A stretch of DNA of 59,189 nt from an uncultured Ruminococcus sp. (GCA_902802105.1 CADCKR010000009.1:1-59189), one strand, 5' to 3'. Numbered from the stretch's first letter, positions 8,933 to 18,327 are shown. Numbers and translations are program-made. The notes: a model not told the origin generated them from the letters alone.

Positions 8933-9196
8933 ATGGTATCAAAGGTATTAACAGTTCCGAACGCACAGGGTTTCCACATGAGACCTGCATCAGTATTCTC
9001 AACAGCTATGGGCAAATATCCTTGCAGCGTAAATATCAAGTTCAACGGCAACAACTACAACGCAAAGAGCACTCTTAATCTTATCGCAGCCTGCATGAAG
9101 TGCGGCAGTGTTATCGAGCTTATCTGTGACGGAGATCAGGAGAACGAGGCTCTCGCTGAGGGCGCAAAGATGATAGAGGACGGTTTTGGCGAGTAA
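8933..9196 (+). CDS. ptsH: HPr, phosphocarrier protein of the PTS
   Basis: An 87-residue HPr-family protein. His15 in FHMRPAS is the site phosphorylated by EI. Ser46 in NAKSTLN sits at the position that HPr kinase phosphorylates in Firmicutes, so it could also take part in catabolite control. The segment after Ser46 (LNLIAACMKCGS) differs from the usual IMGVMSLG, so this may be a dedicated or divergent HPr. It lies between fruA and ptsI in one transcription direction with an AAAGGAG site 7 bases before the ATG. Confidence 0.93.
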   Translation: MVSKVLTVPNAQGFHMRPASVFSTAMGKYPCSVNIKFNGNNYNAKSTLNLIAACMKCGSVIELICDGDQENEALAEGAKMIEDGFGE

Positions 9197-9256
9197 TTAT
9201 TATCGGGATGACCTGAAAAAGGGAACAAAAGGAAGATCGGGAAGGAATAAGGCAAA

Positions 9257-9279
9257 GGGAGCGGCACTGTGCCGTTCCC
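9257..9279 (+). other. Intercistronic hairpin before ptsI
   Basis: A near-perfect stem with arms GGGAGCGGCAC and GTGCCGTTCCC and a single-base loop, 22 bases before the ptsI start. It lacks a T-run, so mRNA processing or a translation effect is more likely than termination. Confidence 0.45.
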
Positions 9280-9301
9280 GATTTACAGGAGGTGGAAAAA
9301 T

Positions 9302-11002
9302 ATGCTTAAAGGTATCGGAGTTTCAGGCGGGATAGGTATCGGCAGCGTTTTGCTGATCGAAGAGCATTCCCTTACTTATACACCGAAGCAGGTCACAGAT
9401 ACAGAAGCAGAAAAGAAGCGTTTCAATGATGCGGTCGAGGTATTCTGCGACAACACCGAAAAACAGGCAGAAGCTCTGAAAACGAGTGCAGGCGCAAAAG
9501 AAGCGGAGATCATGATGGGACATATCAGCATCGTAAAGGATCCGTTCCTTCTGGGCGAGGCAGAAAAGCTCATAACAGGCGGACAGTGTGCAGAAGCCGC
9601 TTTTGAGTCTATGTGCGATATGTTTATACAGATATTCTCTGCTGCGGATGATGACGTTACCAAGCAGAGAGCAGCAGACGTAAGGGATGTAAAGTCTGGT
9701 GTGCTCAGCGTTCTGCTTGGCATCAGTGAGGTAAAGCTTTCGGATGCACCGCCCGGAACTGTTCTGTGTGCAAAGGAGCTTACTCCTTCCATGATCGCCG
9801 AGATCAAAAAGGAAAACATAGTCGGCATCATAACCGAAACAGGCAGCACGACCTCTCACAGCGCTATCCTTGCAAGAGTTCTTGAAATACCCGCTGTAAT
9901 GAGTGCAGCTGATATTATGACAGCTGCTAAAAACGGCGACAAGGTCATTGTTGACGGCGGCAAGGGCACTGTTATACTTTCTCCGGATGAAGCTCAGCTT
10001 GCAGACTACACCGCAAGGCGTGAAAAGCTCATTCAGGAGCGCAAAGAGCTTGAAAAGTTCCGCGGCAAGCCTACAGCATCGGCAGACGGCACAGTTTATG
10101 AGCTTGTATGCAATATCGGCAAACCCGAGGACGCTGCAAAAGCTCTTGAATTTGACGGCGAAGGCGTAGGACTTTTCAGAACGGAATTTCTGTTTATGGA
10201 TAAGACCTCTGTTCCTACAGAGGAGGAGCAGTTCACCGAATACAAAAAGGCAGCTATTCTTCTCAAGGGCAAGCCGCTCATTATCAGAACTCTTGATATC
10301 GGCGGCGATAAGGATATACCTTATCTTGGTCTTGCGAAGGAAGAAAACCCGTTTATGGGCTTCCGTGCTATCAGGTACTGCCTGAAAAACCGCGATCTCT
10401 TCAAAACTCAGCTCCGTGCAATACTCAGGGCAAGCGCATTCGGCAATGTATGCATCATGTTCCCGCTTATCACCTGCGTTGATGAGGTAAGAGAGGGCAA
10501 GGCTCTTGTTGAGGAGCTGAAAGCTCAGCTCAGGTCTGAGGGAGTTGCTTTTGACGAGAATATAAAGGTAGGCATTATGACAGAAACTGCGGCATCGGGC
10601 ATTATTGCAGATCTGCTTGCGGCTGAATCGGACTTTTTCAGCATCGGCACAAACGATCTTACAGGCTACACGATGGCTGCCGACAGAGGCAACAGTGATG
10701 TTTCATATCTGTATTCAGCTTTGCAGCCTTCTGTTCTAAGGATGATAAAATCTATCATAGAGGCCGGCAGGAACAAGGGCATTCCTGTTGGAATGTGCGG
10801 TGAAGCAGCAGCCGACCCGATGATGATACCGCTGCTGATATCATTCGGACTGACAGAATTCAGCGTTTCGGCTCCGAGCGTTCTTCGTGTGAGAAAGTGT
10901 ATATCAACATGGACGAAGGAAAAGGCCGACGAGGTAGCCGCTAAGGTAATGACGCTTGCAACTCAGCAGGAGGTCAAGGACTATCTCAGCACTGTCGTAT
11001 GA
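9302..11002 (+). CDS. ptsI: PTS enzyme I, phosphoenolpyruvate-protein phosphotransferase
   Basis: A 566-residue EI that transfers phosphate from phosphoenolpyruvate to HPr. The N-terminal domain has the phospho-histidine in TGSTTSHSAIL (His186). The C-terminal PEP-binding barrel carries FRTEFLFMD, GFRAIRYCL, MFPLI and the cysteine motif GMCGEAA. The ATG at 9302 follows AGGAGGTGG; the longer in-frame reading from 9269 lacks a ribosome-binding site. The general PTS enzymes sit in the same operon as the fructose-specific permease, so the operon encodes a whole phosphorelay. Confidence 0.96.
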   Translation: MLKGIGVSGGIGIGSVLLIEEHSLTYTPKQVTDTEAEKKRFNDAVEVFCDNTEKQAEALKTSAGAKEAEIMMGHISIVKDPFLLGEAEKLITGGQCAEAAFESMCDMFIQIFSAADDDVTKQRAADVRDVKSGVLSVLLGISEVKLSDAPPGTVLCAKELTPSMIAEIKKENIVGIITETGSTTSHSAILARVLEIPAVMSAADIMTAAKNGDKVIVDGGKGTVILSPDEAQLADYTARREKLIQERKELEKFRGKPTASADGTVYELVCNIGKPEDAAKALEFDGEGVGLFRTEFLFMDKTSVPTEEEQFTEYKKAAILLKGKPLIIRTLDIGGDKDIPYLGLAKEENPFMGFRAIRYCLKNRDLFKTQLRAILRASAFGNVCIMFPLITCVDEVREGKALVEELKAQLRSEGVAFDENIKVGIMTETAASGIIADLLAAESDFFSIGTNDLTGYTMAADRGNSDVSYLYSALQPSVLRMIKSIIEAGRNKGIPVGMCGEAAADPMMIPLLISFGLTEFSVSAPSVLRVRKCISTWTKEKADEVAAKVMTLATQQEVKDYLSTVV

Positions 11003-11034
11003 TGTTTTATTAGCAGAACATAGTTATAATTAAT

Positions 11035-11065
11035 AAACGGCGGATCGTGATGATCTGCCGTTTTT
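11035..11065 (+). terminator. Terminator of the fructose PTS operon
   Basis: AAACGGCGGATC and GATCTGCCGTTT form a stem with one G-T pair and run into TTTTT. It closes the five-gene operon 33 bases after ptsI. Confidence 0.85.
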
Positions 11066-11409
11066 GCCTTCAACATATCACGGAAATCAATGCGGCAAGC
11101 TGCCTGTTCAACACATACTGTAGTTCGCACCGCCAGGGTGAGTAAATCAGCGTCTGCTAAAGGAGTTTCGGCAAAAGACTGCTAATGCACCTGCTTCTAC
11201 GGCAATGACTAAGGAATGAGCAGAACAAAGCGAGTGTAAACGAGCGGAGCGGTCATGGGAGCGCAGGCTCTGCGCCGCCGCAAATAAAAAAGTATTGATT
11301 AACTATATTATAATAGTATAATATATATAGCGAGCCAAGAAAATTATCAATGCGATACGGCGCACTTGTTTTCTTGGAGCTTCATACAATTCTGAAACGG
11401 GGTACAACA
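11066..11409. other. Gene-free stretch with short repeats
   Basis: No coding region is supported here. A segment near 11260 (GAGCGCAGGCTCTGCGCCG) also occurs at about 40-60 at the left edge of the window, so it is a short dispersed intergenic repeat. An AT-rich, promoter-like stretch (ATTATAATAGTATAATATAT) precedes the next gene. Confidence 0.5.
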
Positions 11410-12384
11410 ATGAAATACATTTTATTCTCAGAAGCAAAAATAGGCGGAGTGTTAAGAAGACCTGTGCTCATAACAGGCATAACAGAGGCTTTATCAAGAA
11501 ACGGAAAGCCGTTCCTTAAAATAACAATGAAAGACGGCGCAGGCGAACAGACGGCAACCATGTTTGACATGACAGAAGAAAAGCTTGCTTCAAATAAGGG
11601 CATAATAAAATACTGCATAGCTGATGCGGATATGAATGTTACCGAATTTCAGGGCGGTAAAAGCTTTATTGTAAACAATATTTCTGTCTGTCGTGACCCG
11701 AAAGTCTCTATGAGTGATTTCGTAAAGTCACCGCCGATAGATACGGAAGTAATGTATAACGAGATATGCGCTATCCTCAAAGGCCTTTCCGGTGACAGCA
11801 GCGGATACACTCCTCTTTCTGAGCTTGCCTTGCAGATCATCAATGATAAAAAGAAGCAGTACATCACTTCGTCTGCTGCAATAGCTATGCACCACAACAT
11901 ACTCGGCGGGCTGATATATCATTCCTACCGCATGACAAAAGCCGCCGAAGCTATGTGCGGCGTTTACAATATACTTGACCGTGAGCTTATGATCTGCGGT
12001 GCAGTACTGCACGATATCGGCAAAATATGGGAATATGACACTACAGAAGTCGGTGATTCATCTTTTACTGCGGATGGAGTCCTGTTCGGGCATTTGTTTA
12101 TCGGCGCCGAGCTTGTGCAGAAATATGCCGATAAAATGAACTGCTCTCCTGAAAAAGTCAGACTGCTGAAGCACATGATAGTTTCACATCACGGCAAACA
12201 GGAATGGGGCGCGGCAGTTACTCCGGCAACACCGGAAGCAATGGCTCTGCATCTTATCGACTGTCTTGATGCAAGAATGTACAACTACGAAGACGCCTAT
12301 CAGCAGGTACAGCAGGGTGAAATAAGCGAAAAGCGTCCGATAGGACTTGATAACCGTGTCTATCATGCCGACATGAGCAAATGA
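11410..12384 (+). CDS. YhaM-like 3'-5' exoribonuclease (OB fold plus HD domain)
   Basis: A 324-residue protein. The first 100 residues look like an OB-fold nucleic-acid-binding domain (ITGITEALSRNGKPFLKITM). The rest is an HD hydrolase domain with His pairs in MHHNILGGLIYHSYRM, the metal-binding AVLHDIGKIWEY and a later SHHGKQEWG. This architecture is that of YhaM, a Mn-dependent 3'-5' exoribonuclease of Firmicutes. The ATG at 11410 was preferred to an upstream in-frame ATG because it begins the conserved fold. It appears monocistronic, convergent with the next gene. Confidence 0.85.
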   Translation: MKYILFSEAKIGGVLRRPVLITGITEALSRNGKPFLKITMKDGAGEQTATMFDMTEEKLASNKGIIKYCIADADMNVTEFQGGKSFIVNNISVCRDPKVSMSDFVKSPPIDTEVMYNEICAILKGLSGDSSGYTPLSELALQIINDKKKQYITSSAAIAMHHNILGGLIYHSYRMTKAAEAMCGVYNILDRELMICGAVLHDIGKIWEYDTTEVGDSSFTADGVLFGHLFIGAELVQKYADKMNCSPEKVRLLKHMIVSHHGKQEWGAAVTPATPEAMALHLIDCLDARMYNYEDAYQQVQQGEISEKRPIGLDNRVYHADMSK

Positions 12385-12411
12385 TCGTTACAGCCTAAAA
12401 ACAATGCAAAA

Positions 12412-12454
12412 ACGGGGTATAACTCTTTTCCTGCGGAAAATGATTATACCCCGT
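12412..12454. terminator. Bidirectional terminator between convergent genes
   Basis: ACGGGGTATAA and TTATACCCCGT are perfectly complementary across a 21-base loop. Weak T-rich tracts follow on both strands. It separates the YhaM-like gene from the end of the HD-GYP gene. Confidence 0.7.
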
Positions 12455-12496
12455 GTAATTTTACGGATAAAATTGATAGCTGCGAAAAACCGGGCG

Positions 12497-15400
12497 TTAC
12501 TTGCGGATATTTTCGATATTCTCAACAGTGCCGCCGCCGTTGTCTTCGGGGTCACGGAACTCACCCTTATCAACAAGCCGCAGAAAAGCATCAACTACGT
12601 CAGCTGTAAGCTGTGTTCCGGAAACCTCTTTAATGATCGAAACAGCCTTTTCAAAGTTCATGCGCTTTCTGTAGGGACGATTTGAATACATTGCATCAAA
12701 GCAGTCGGCAACAGCGATTATCTGTGCGACCCTCGGTATCTCATCGCCCTTGAGATGATTCGGATAGCCTTTTCCGTCAGGCCGTTCATGGTGGCACTGT
12801 GCACCGAGTGAAAGCTCAGGCATGATGCTTATGCCGTCAAGAGCGCCGTATCCGAGTGATGCATGAGATTTGATGATATCAAACTCCTCGTCAGTCAGCT
12901 TGCCCGGCTTATTGAGTACCTCAGACGGTACGCCGACCTTGCCGATATCGTGCAGAAGGGCAATATAGTAGTATTTCTCGATGGTCTCCTCGTCACAGCC
13001 AAGCTCCTTTGCAAGCATAGCCGTATATTTTGCCACACGGGTAGAATGACCGTTTGTATAGGCATCCTTCATATCTATGACCTTTGCAAAGGCTTCCGTT
13101 ATCTCGTGAACAAGCTCCATGCTTTCACGCTGTTTCTTTTCAAGCTTGCGCATCTTGACTCTGATGTATATGCGTACAATGACTGCTGCGATAACGATCA
13201 CAAGCACTCCCGTAACGATATAGAACCATGCCTGCTCATAAAAAGCCTTCTCTTTTATTATGCGTACCTTGATCGACTCATTGATAACACTGTCCGGAGA
13301 TCTTATATTCATAACGAAGGTATAATCTCCGCCGTGAAGGTTGGTATAATCTATCGGTGCAAGCGCATTGCGGTCAACGGTAGTTTCGGTATCTTCAAAG
13401 CCGTCAAGATGATAAGAGACCCTGAGTGTAGTCATTGAATAATTGAAAACATGACTGTAAATAGTAAGCTTCTTTACGTTTGAACCAACCCTGAATTCAC
13501 CGTTTTCATCGGGATATATCCTTATACCGTTTGCGTCTATATACGGCACAGAGGCCTTCAGGTCGGTATCGTGCGGGAATGTCTCCTCAACATCCGCCTT
13601 TACAACACCCTTGTTGCCTGCAATATACAGCTTACCGCTTTCTGTCAGCTCGCTGTAGGAGTTTGCCGTTGAGATACACGGCAGTCCGTTTGATATACCG
13701 TAGTATATCGGGTTAGTCTCTGCATTTGCAAGCATCTTCTCTGTAGGCTCAACAAAAATTCCCGCACTGCTCAGCACCCACATTTCATCCTTGCTGTTCT
13801 GATAAATATCAAAGTTATTGCTGTAAGGGAACCTGCTGACCGTCCTGACTTTATAATCATCAGTCATATATGCGATCGAATTGCTCGTCACTATCCAGTA
13901 AACGTCACGGCTCCTGTCCTTTTTTATGCGCATTATCGTTTTTGAGTTCAGCCCGTCATCAAGACCTATGCTTTTCAGCTCGCCGCTCTTATTGATAACA
14001 TATATCCCATAGCCGTTTGACCCAAGGATAATATCTCCGTCTCTGCCCTCTGCAACGGTAAGCATATCACTGTTTACTATGCCTGCTTCTGCGCCGTAAG
14101 ACTTCTGCACCTTTCCGTCCTTTATTACGCAGACACCGCCTGTAAGTGAAACAAGTATAGAGCCGTCCTTCGTTTCGCAGATGCCTCTTAACCTGTCTGA
14201 TATAAGTCCGGATCTTTCATCATAGATCGTTAATTTACCCTTATCATAGCACAAAAGGCCGTATGTACACCATGTTGAAAGCCACAGCCTGTCCTTACTG
14301 TCACGGATCGCACAGCGGATACGGCAGCCATTCAGCAGTTCTATAAGATCACTTGTTTCTTTATCCCCGTTGCGCAGCTTTATTTTTTTATCAACAGGCA
14401 GAGAACCGACCATTCCGTTATTGTCGATCACCGTCAGACCGGTATCGGTAGCAACGAAAAGTCTGCCGCCGCAAAGACAGGTCGCATTTACCACAGCCTT
14501 AGGAATATCATAACGCTTGTAAAGATCGTTGAAGCGGTTCGGAACGATCTTCATCACGCCCTGGCGGTCAGAAGTGATCCAGAGATCACCCTGATAATCA
14601 CACATCACATGACCGACAGATGCACTCGTCACAATGCTCTTCGGAATGATGACGCTGTCATTTTCAAGCACACCCACTCCGTGCTCCGAGCACAGCCATA
14701 TCTTGCCTATCACATAGTCAAGCCCGTGAACATTTGAGATCGGCAAGGTATTTACCTTTGATTCCGGCTTGAAGCTCTTGTCAAGTGTACCGTAAATAAG
14801 CTCATCATCGATCGTATCAATATATATCTTGCCGCTGTTCTCAGGGTCTGGCAAAACGCAGGATATCGTTCCAAGCCCAAGTAGATCATGCTCCCAGAAT
14901 CCGGTTATCCTGCCGTCCTTCATTGAGAAAATGTCGCTCTCCGATGTCACTCCGTAAACACAGCCGTCTGCTCCCCTTTTGAGGTCCTCAGTATAGATTA
15001 TTTTTATCCTCTGGTCGTCAATAAGAGCGGCTTTCATTTCAGGATCATTTGCCTGAACAGTAAATATGCCGTCCTGTGAAGCTATATATATAATGCCGTT
15101 TTCATCCTCGGAAATGCTGTATACCGTCATGGAGCTGAGTTCATCAAAGAATCTGAAATTTCCCTTTTCCATGACCGCCGCACCGTTGTCTGTAGTGCCG
15201 AGCCACAGCCTGTCTTTTTTATCTGCATACAGACACCTCACACTTGAAACGCCGTCCATAGTGCCTATGCGCGTGAAGCTGCTGCCGTCATAGCGCACAA
15301 GACCGCCGTAGCTGCCTATCCATATAAAGCCCTCGTTTGTCTGTGCAATGTCATTAGCCTCAGAGGTCGGCAGCCCGTTTGTGTTGTCATACAGCACATT

Positions 15401-15577
15401 GGAATAGACCTCATCTTCTTCAACAGGGTCAAATGTTTCCTCCGAAGAAGTATCATTCTCAGCGTTTGCCGTCAGGATCGTACCTGAACAAACGATATTT
15501 TCAAACAGGAGCAGCATTATCATTATAGAAAGCGCGGTGCATAAGATCTTATATATCCGAATCGTATTGTTCTGCAT
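12497..15577 (-). CDS. Beta-propeller sensor with HD-GYP output domain
   Basis: A 1026-residue membrane receptor. After an N-terminal membrane segment (residues 13-33) comes a long extracytoplasmic region of two-component-regulator propeller repeats (recurring DRLWLGT, DGVFxV and WIGSYGGLVRYDG-type units), then a Y_Y_Y-like domain (about 690-770). A second membrane segment near residues 785-805 leads to an HD-GYP domain (about 830-1005) with LLHDIGKVGVP and HHERPDGKGYP. HD-GYP proteins hydrolyse cyclic di-GMP or related dinucleotides. No kinase, receiver or GGDEF domain is present, so an outside ligand seems coupled directly to nucleotide turnover. The propeller/Y_Y_Y layout in Bacteroides senses glycans, but the ligand here is unknown. 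Confidence 0.88.
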   Translation of the reverse strand: MQNNTIRIYKILCTALSIMIMLLLFENIVCSGTILTANAENDTSSEETFDPVEEDEVYSNVLYDNTNGLPTSEANDIAQTNEGFIWIGSYGGLVRYDGSSFTRIGTMDGVSSVRCLYADKKDRLWLGTTDNGAAVMEKGNFRFFDELSSMTVYSISEDENGIIYIASQDGIFTVQANDPEMKAALIDDQRIKIIYTEDLKRGADGCVYGVTSESDIFSMKDGRITGFWEHDLLGLGTISCVLPDPENSGKIYIDTIDDELIYGTLDKSFKPESKVNTLPISNVHGLDYVIGKIWLCSEHGVGVLENDSVIIPKSIVTSASVGHVMCDYQGDLWITSDRQGVMKIVPNRFNDLYKRYDIPKAVVNATCLCGGRLFVATDTGLTVIDNNGMVGSLPVDKKIKLRNGDKETSDLIELLNGCRIRCAIRDSKDRLWLSTWCTYGLLCYDKGKLTIYDERSGLISDRLRGICETKDGSILVSLTGGVCVIKDGKVQKSYGAEAGIVNSDMLTVAEGRDGDIILGSNGYGIYVINKSGELKSIGLDDGLNSKTIMRIKKDRSRDVYWIVTSNSIAYMTDDYKVRTVSRFPYSNNFDIYQNSKDEMWVLSSAGIFVEPTEKMLANAETNPIYYGISNGLPCISTANSYSELTESGKLYIAGNKGVVKADVEETFPHDTDLKASVPYIDANGIRIYPDENGEFRVGSNVKKLTIYSHVFNYSMTTLRVSYHLDGFEDTETTVDRNALAPIDYTNLHGGDYTFVMNIRSPDSVINESIKVRIIKEKAFYEQAWFYIVTGVLVIVIAAVIVRIYIRVKMRKLEKKQRESMELVHEITEAFAKVIDMKDAYTNGHSTRVAKYTAMLAKELGCDEETIEKYYYIALLHDIGKVGVPSEVLNKPGKLTDEEFDIIKSHASLGYGALDGISIMPELSLGAQCHHERPDGKGYPNHLKGDEIPRVAQIIAVADCFDAMYSNRPYRKRMNFEKAVSIIKEVSGTQLTADVVDAFLRLVDKGEFRDPEDNGGGTVENIENIRK

Positions 15578-15685
15578 TTTATACTCTCCCCGAACTGTAA
15601 TTCATAATCTGGCAAACAAAAATCATATCAGTCCAAGAAAACAAGCGTTCTGAACTGCTGTGACTATTTCCCCGGAACATTATAA

Positions 15686-15714
15686 ATTATAGCAAAATAA
15701 TCCATTTTATTCAA
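15686..15714 (-). promoter_or_regulatory. Promoter of the HD-GYP gene
   Basis: On the minus strand TTGAAT and an extended TGCTATAAT box are spaced 17 bases apart, about 110 bases before the start codon. No other feature is visible in the rest of 15578-15799. Confidence 0.7.
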
Positions 15715-15799
15715 CACAAATAATAAACTTTTCACCAAAAATTTACAGATTTTGTCAAAACGCAGATCGTCACAGAGTTCAATAACGCCCAATATAAAA

Positions 15800-15827
15800 G
15801 GGACTCTTTCGTCCGGAAAAGAGTCCC
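15800..15827 (-). terminator. Terminator of glgB
   Basis: GGGACTCTTT and AAAGAGTCCC form the stem and on the minus strand run into TTTTATATT. It lies 58 bases beyond the glgB stop codon. Confidence 0.85.
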
Positions 15828-15884
15828 ATAAAACAACACTATCTTTTTTAAGTTGCTGCATTGAAATTCATGTTTTTGATCTCA

Positions 15885-17660
15885 TCATTCAATGCTGAGA
15901 AGTGCAGCCGAATATGGCGGAAGGTTGCATATAAGATTTTCGCCTGCAAGTGTAAAAAGCTCATGCGGCTCTGCAATGCTGCCGCCGTATTTCAGATCCT
16001 CTGAGCACATCAGAAGCTGTGCATTTGTCACCTTATCAAGCTTCAATGAATATCCGGTCTGAACTGTATTTCCAAAGTTGAAAAGCGCAAGCAGCGTTTC
16101 TTTCCCGCTTCTGCGGATAACCGCATAGATCAGCCTGGACTCCTGGTGGCAGTCAGCCCATTCAAATCCGTTTTCGTCGTAGTCCTCCTCATACATCGCA
16201 GGATGCTCCAGATAAGCATTATTCAGGTCGATCATATATTCATTGAAGGTCTTGTGCTTGAAATCCTCAAGCAGGAAGAAATCAAGCTCTCTCTTTTCAT
16301 CCCACTCGCGGAGCTGTCCAAGCTCGTTGCCCATAAAATTGAGCTGCTTTCCGGGATGGGTAAGCATATACATATAAAGAGCCTTCGCCTGACTGAGCTT
16401 TTCATACTGTGAACCATACATCTTATTGACTATTGTGCCCTTGCAGTGTACTACTTCATCGTGTGAAAGCGGCAGAAGGTACTGCTCATCACGGAAATAC
16501 ATCATTGAGAATGTAAGCTTGTGGTAATTTTCAACACGCTTTTCGGGCGGCATCGCAAAATAACCCAGAGTATCGTTCATCCAGCCAAGATCCCACTTGT
16601 AGTCAAAGCCAAGACCGCCTTTATCCGTAGGTGTAGTTATACCGCGGAAGCTCGTGCTGTCCTCTGCAATGAGCATACAGCCCGGATTCATTGTTTTGAG
16701 CTTGCTGTTCATGTTCTTTACAAAATCGACTGCATTGCTGTTGACGCCGCGCCTCTCATCTCCCTGCCAGAAGATGATCCTGCTGATAGCGTCCATTCTC
16801 AGACCGTCAAAATGGAACTCTTTGAGCCAGAAGTTTGCAGATGACTGCAGGAAGCTCTTTACCTCTCCTCTTGAATGCATGAAATTGCAGCTTCCCCATT
16901 CGCTCCTGCCTACGTCATTGCTCGGATATTCATACAGTGCCGAACCGTCATATCTTGAAAGGCCGTAAGCGTCCATTGCAAAATGTACGGGAACAAAATC
17001 AAGTATTGCACCTATGTTGTTTTTGTGTAGCATATCAATAAGCTTCATAAGCTTGTCCGGAGAGCCGTATCTGCTTGTGGGAGCATAATAGCCGGTTGTC
17101 TGATATCCCCAGCTTTCATCACTCGGATGCTCGCACAGCGGAAGAAACTCAACATAGTTATATCCGCTTTTGAGAAGATACGGGATAAGCACTTCTCCAA
17201 GCTGCTCATAGTCGTACCAGCTGTCGGGAGCACTTCCGGGCTTTTTGAATGAGCCTGCATGAAGCTCATATATGTTAAGAGGTTTTTTCAGCATATCCGA
17301 ACGCTTTTTCATCCAGTCGCTGTCATTGAATTTATAGGAACCAAGGTCGAAGGTTATTGAACGATGATCCGGACGGCGCTCCATTGAAAAGCCATAAGGG
17401 TCACAGTGATCGACCTGTCCGTTATTGCCGCGGATACGGTACTCATACTTTGAACCTTCGGGAAGCTCCTTGACGCTTATCTCGTAGAACTGACCGTTAT
17501 AGACCTTTTCCATAGGTATCACTTTGCCTTCAAGAACAAGCTCAACTCCTGCTGCCTGAGGCGCAAAGGTACGGAAGGTAGTTTCTTCCGGAGTGTAGTG
17601 AGCACCAAGCCAGTTGTATGCATCAAAAACAGCACCTGTATAAAAGCCATAAAAATCCAT
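15885..17660 (-). CDS. glgB: 1,4-alpha-glucan (glycogen) branching enzyme
   Basis: A 591-residue GH13 enzyme that introduces alpha-1,6 branches into glycogen. An N-terminal CBM48-like domain (about residues 15-100) precedes the catalytic barrel. Catalytic segments are FDGLRMDAIS (nucleophile Asp), MLIAEDST (acid/base Glu) and PLSHDEVVH (transition-state Asp). The order WGYQTTGYYAPTSRYG and the SHDEVVHCKGTIVNKM segment fit branching enzymes better than amylases. Length is a little under the usual 630-730, consistent with a short N-terminus. It stands alone, divergent from a TetR-like gene with a shared control region. Confidence 0.92.
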   Translation of the reverse strand: MDFYGFYTGAVFDAYNWLGAHYTPEETTFRTFAPQAAGVELVLEGKVIPMEKVYNGQFYEISVKELPEGSKYEYRIRGNNGQVDHCDPYGFSMERRPDHRSITFDLGSYKFNDSDWMKKRSDMLKKPLNIYELHAGSFKKPGSAPDSWYDYEQLGEVLIPYLLKSGYNYVEFLPLCEHPSDESWGYQTTGYYAPTSRYGSPDKLMKLIDMLHKNNIGAILDFVPVHFAMDAYGLSRYDGSALYEYPSNDVGRSEWGSCNFMHSRGEVKSFLQSSANFWLKEFHFDGLRMDAISRIIFWQGDERRGVNSNAVDFVKNMNSKLKTMNPGCMLIAEDSTSFRGITTPTDKGGLGFDYKWDLGWMNDTLGYFAMPPEKRVENYHKLTFSMMYFRDEQYLLPLSHDEVVHCKGTIVNKMYGSQYEKLSQAKALYMYMLTHPGKQLNFMGNELGQLREWDEKRELDFFLLEDFKHKTFNEYMIDLNNAYLEHPAMYEEDYDENGFEWADCHQESRLIYAVIRRSGKETLLALFNFGNTVQTGYSLKLDKVTNAQLLMCSEDLKYGGSIAEPHELFTLAGENLICNLPPYSAALLSIE

Positions 17661-17676
17661 AATAGCCCCTCCTTAG

Positions 17677-17764
17677 TAATTGACTGTGGTTTAATAATGT
17701 ACTATAATAAATATACCACATTTTACAGCTTTTTCAATCTACACTTTTGTACAACAGTCAATTA
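17677..17764. promoter_or_regulatory. Divergent glgB / tetR-like control region with paired inverted repeats
   Basis: TAATTGACTGT (17677-17687) and its exact reverse complement ACAGTCAATTA (17754-17764) bracket the divergent promoters. Toward the regulator, TTGACT and TATAAT (17680-17708) are 17 bases apart, so one repeat overlaps the -35 box. Toward glgB, TTGAAA and TATATT lie 16 apart inside the bracket. The matched elements are plausible operators for the adjacent TetR-like regulator. Confidence 0.65.
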
Positions 17765-17802
17765 TTTGACACTATTCAAAAAATGACAAGGGAGTTTTTA
17801 TT

Positions 17803-18327
17803 ATGGACATGAGGGCTATGAAAACAAGGCGCAATATTCACAACGCATTTCTTTCGATAAGATCTAAAAAAAGCCTTGAAAAAATAACCGTAAAGGAGCT
17901 TTGCGATAAGGCCGAAATAAGCAAAGCAACATTTTATCTGCATTATAAGGATATTTACGACCTTTCGGAGCAGCTGCAAATGGAGGTCGTTGACAACATC
18001 ATAAGCTTCGGCAATGACCCGGAGGAGCTTATAAAAGACCCGTTAAAAGCATCTCACAGCATGATAAACGGATACATCTCAAACAAAGGACTGGTTACGG
18101 TGCTTTTTTCCGGAGCACAGTTTTCAAGGCTGCCCGAAAAAATAGAGGACGGCATAAAGCAGCGGCTTTTCAGCCAGAAGCCCGAGCTAAAGGACGATGT
18201 ATTTACAAATGTAAAGATAACCTATCAGCTCATGGGCAGTTTTTATGCAATATTTGAGTATGAAAAGAAATTCGGTACAGAAAACGTGATCGAAGCCGTT
18301 GACAAAATGACAAGCCTTTTCTATTAA
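17803..18327 (+). CDS. TetR/AcrR-family transcriptional regulator
   Basis: A 174-residue protein with an N-terminal TetR-type DNA-binding domain. KITVKELCDKAEISKATFYLHYKDIYDL (about residues 28-55, read in two parts) contains the recognition helix signature AEISKATFYLHY. The C-terminal ligand domain is short and resembles the TetR_C_8 group of Firmicutes. The ligand is unknown. It is divergent from glgB and shares a promoter region with symmetrical repeats, so regulation of itself and glgB is the simplest hypothesis. An AAGGGAG site precedes the ATG. Confidence 0.85.
   Translation: MDMRAMKTRRNIHNAFLSIRSKKSLEKITVKELCDKAEISKATFYLHYKDIYDLSEQLQMEVVDNIISFGNDPEELIKDPLKASHSMINGYISNKGLVTVLFSGAQFSRLPEKIEDGIKQRLFSQKPELKDDVFTNVKITYQLMGSFYAIFEYEKKFGTENVIEAVDKMTSLFY

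Noticed and set aside
15664-15861. A 65-codon reading on the minus strand before the HD-GYP gene
   Set aside because: It runs through the glgB terminator hairpin and the HD-GYP promoter, so it is non-coding.
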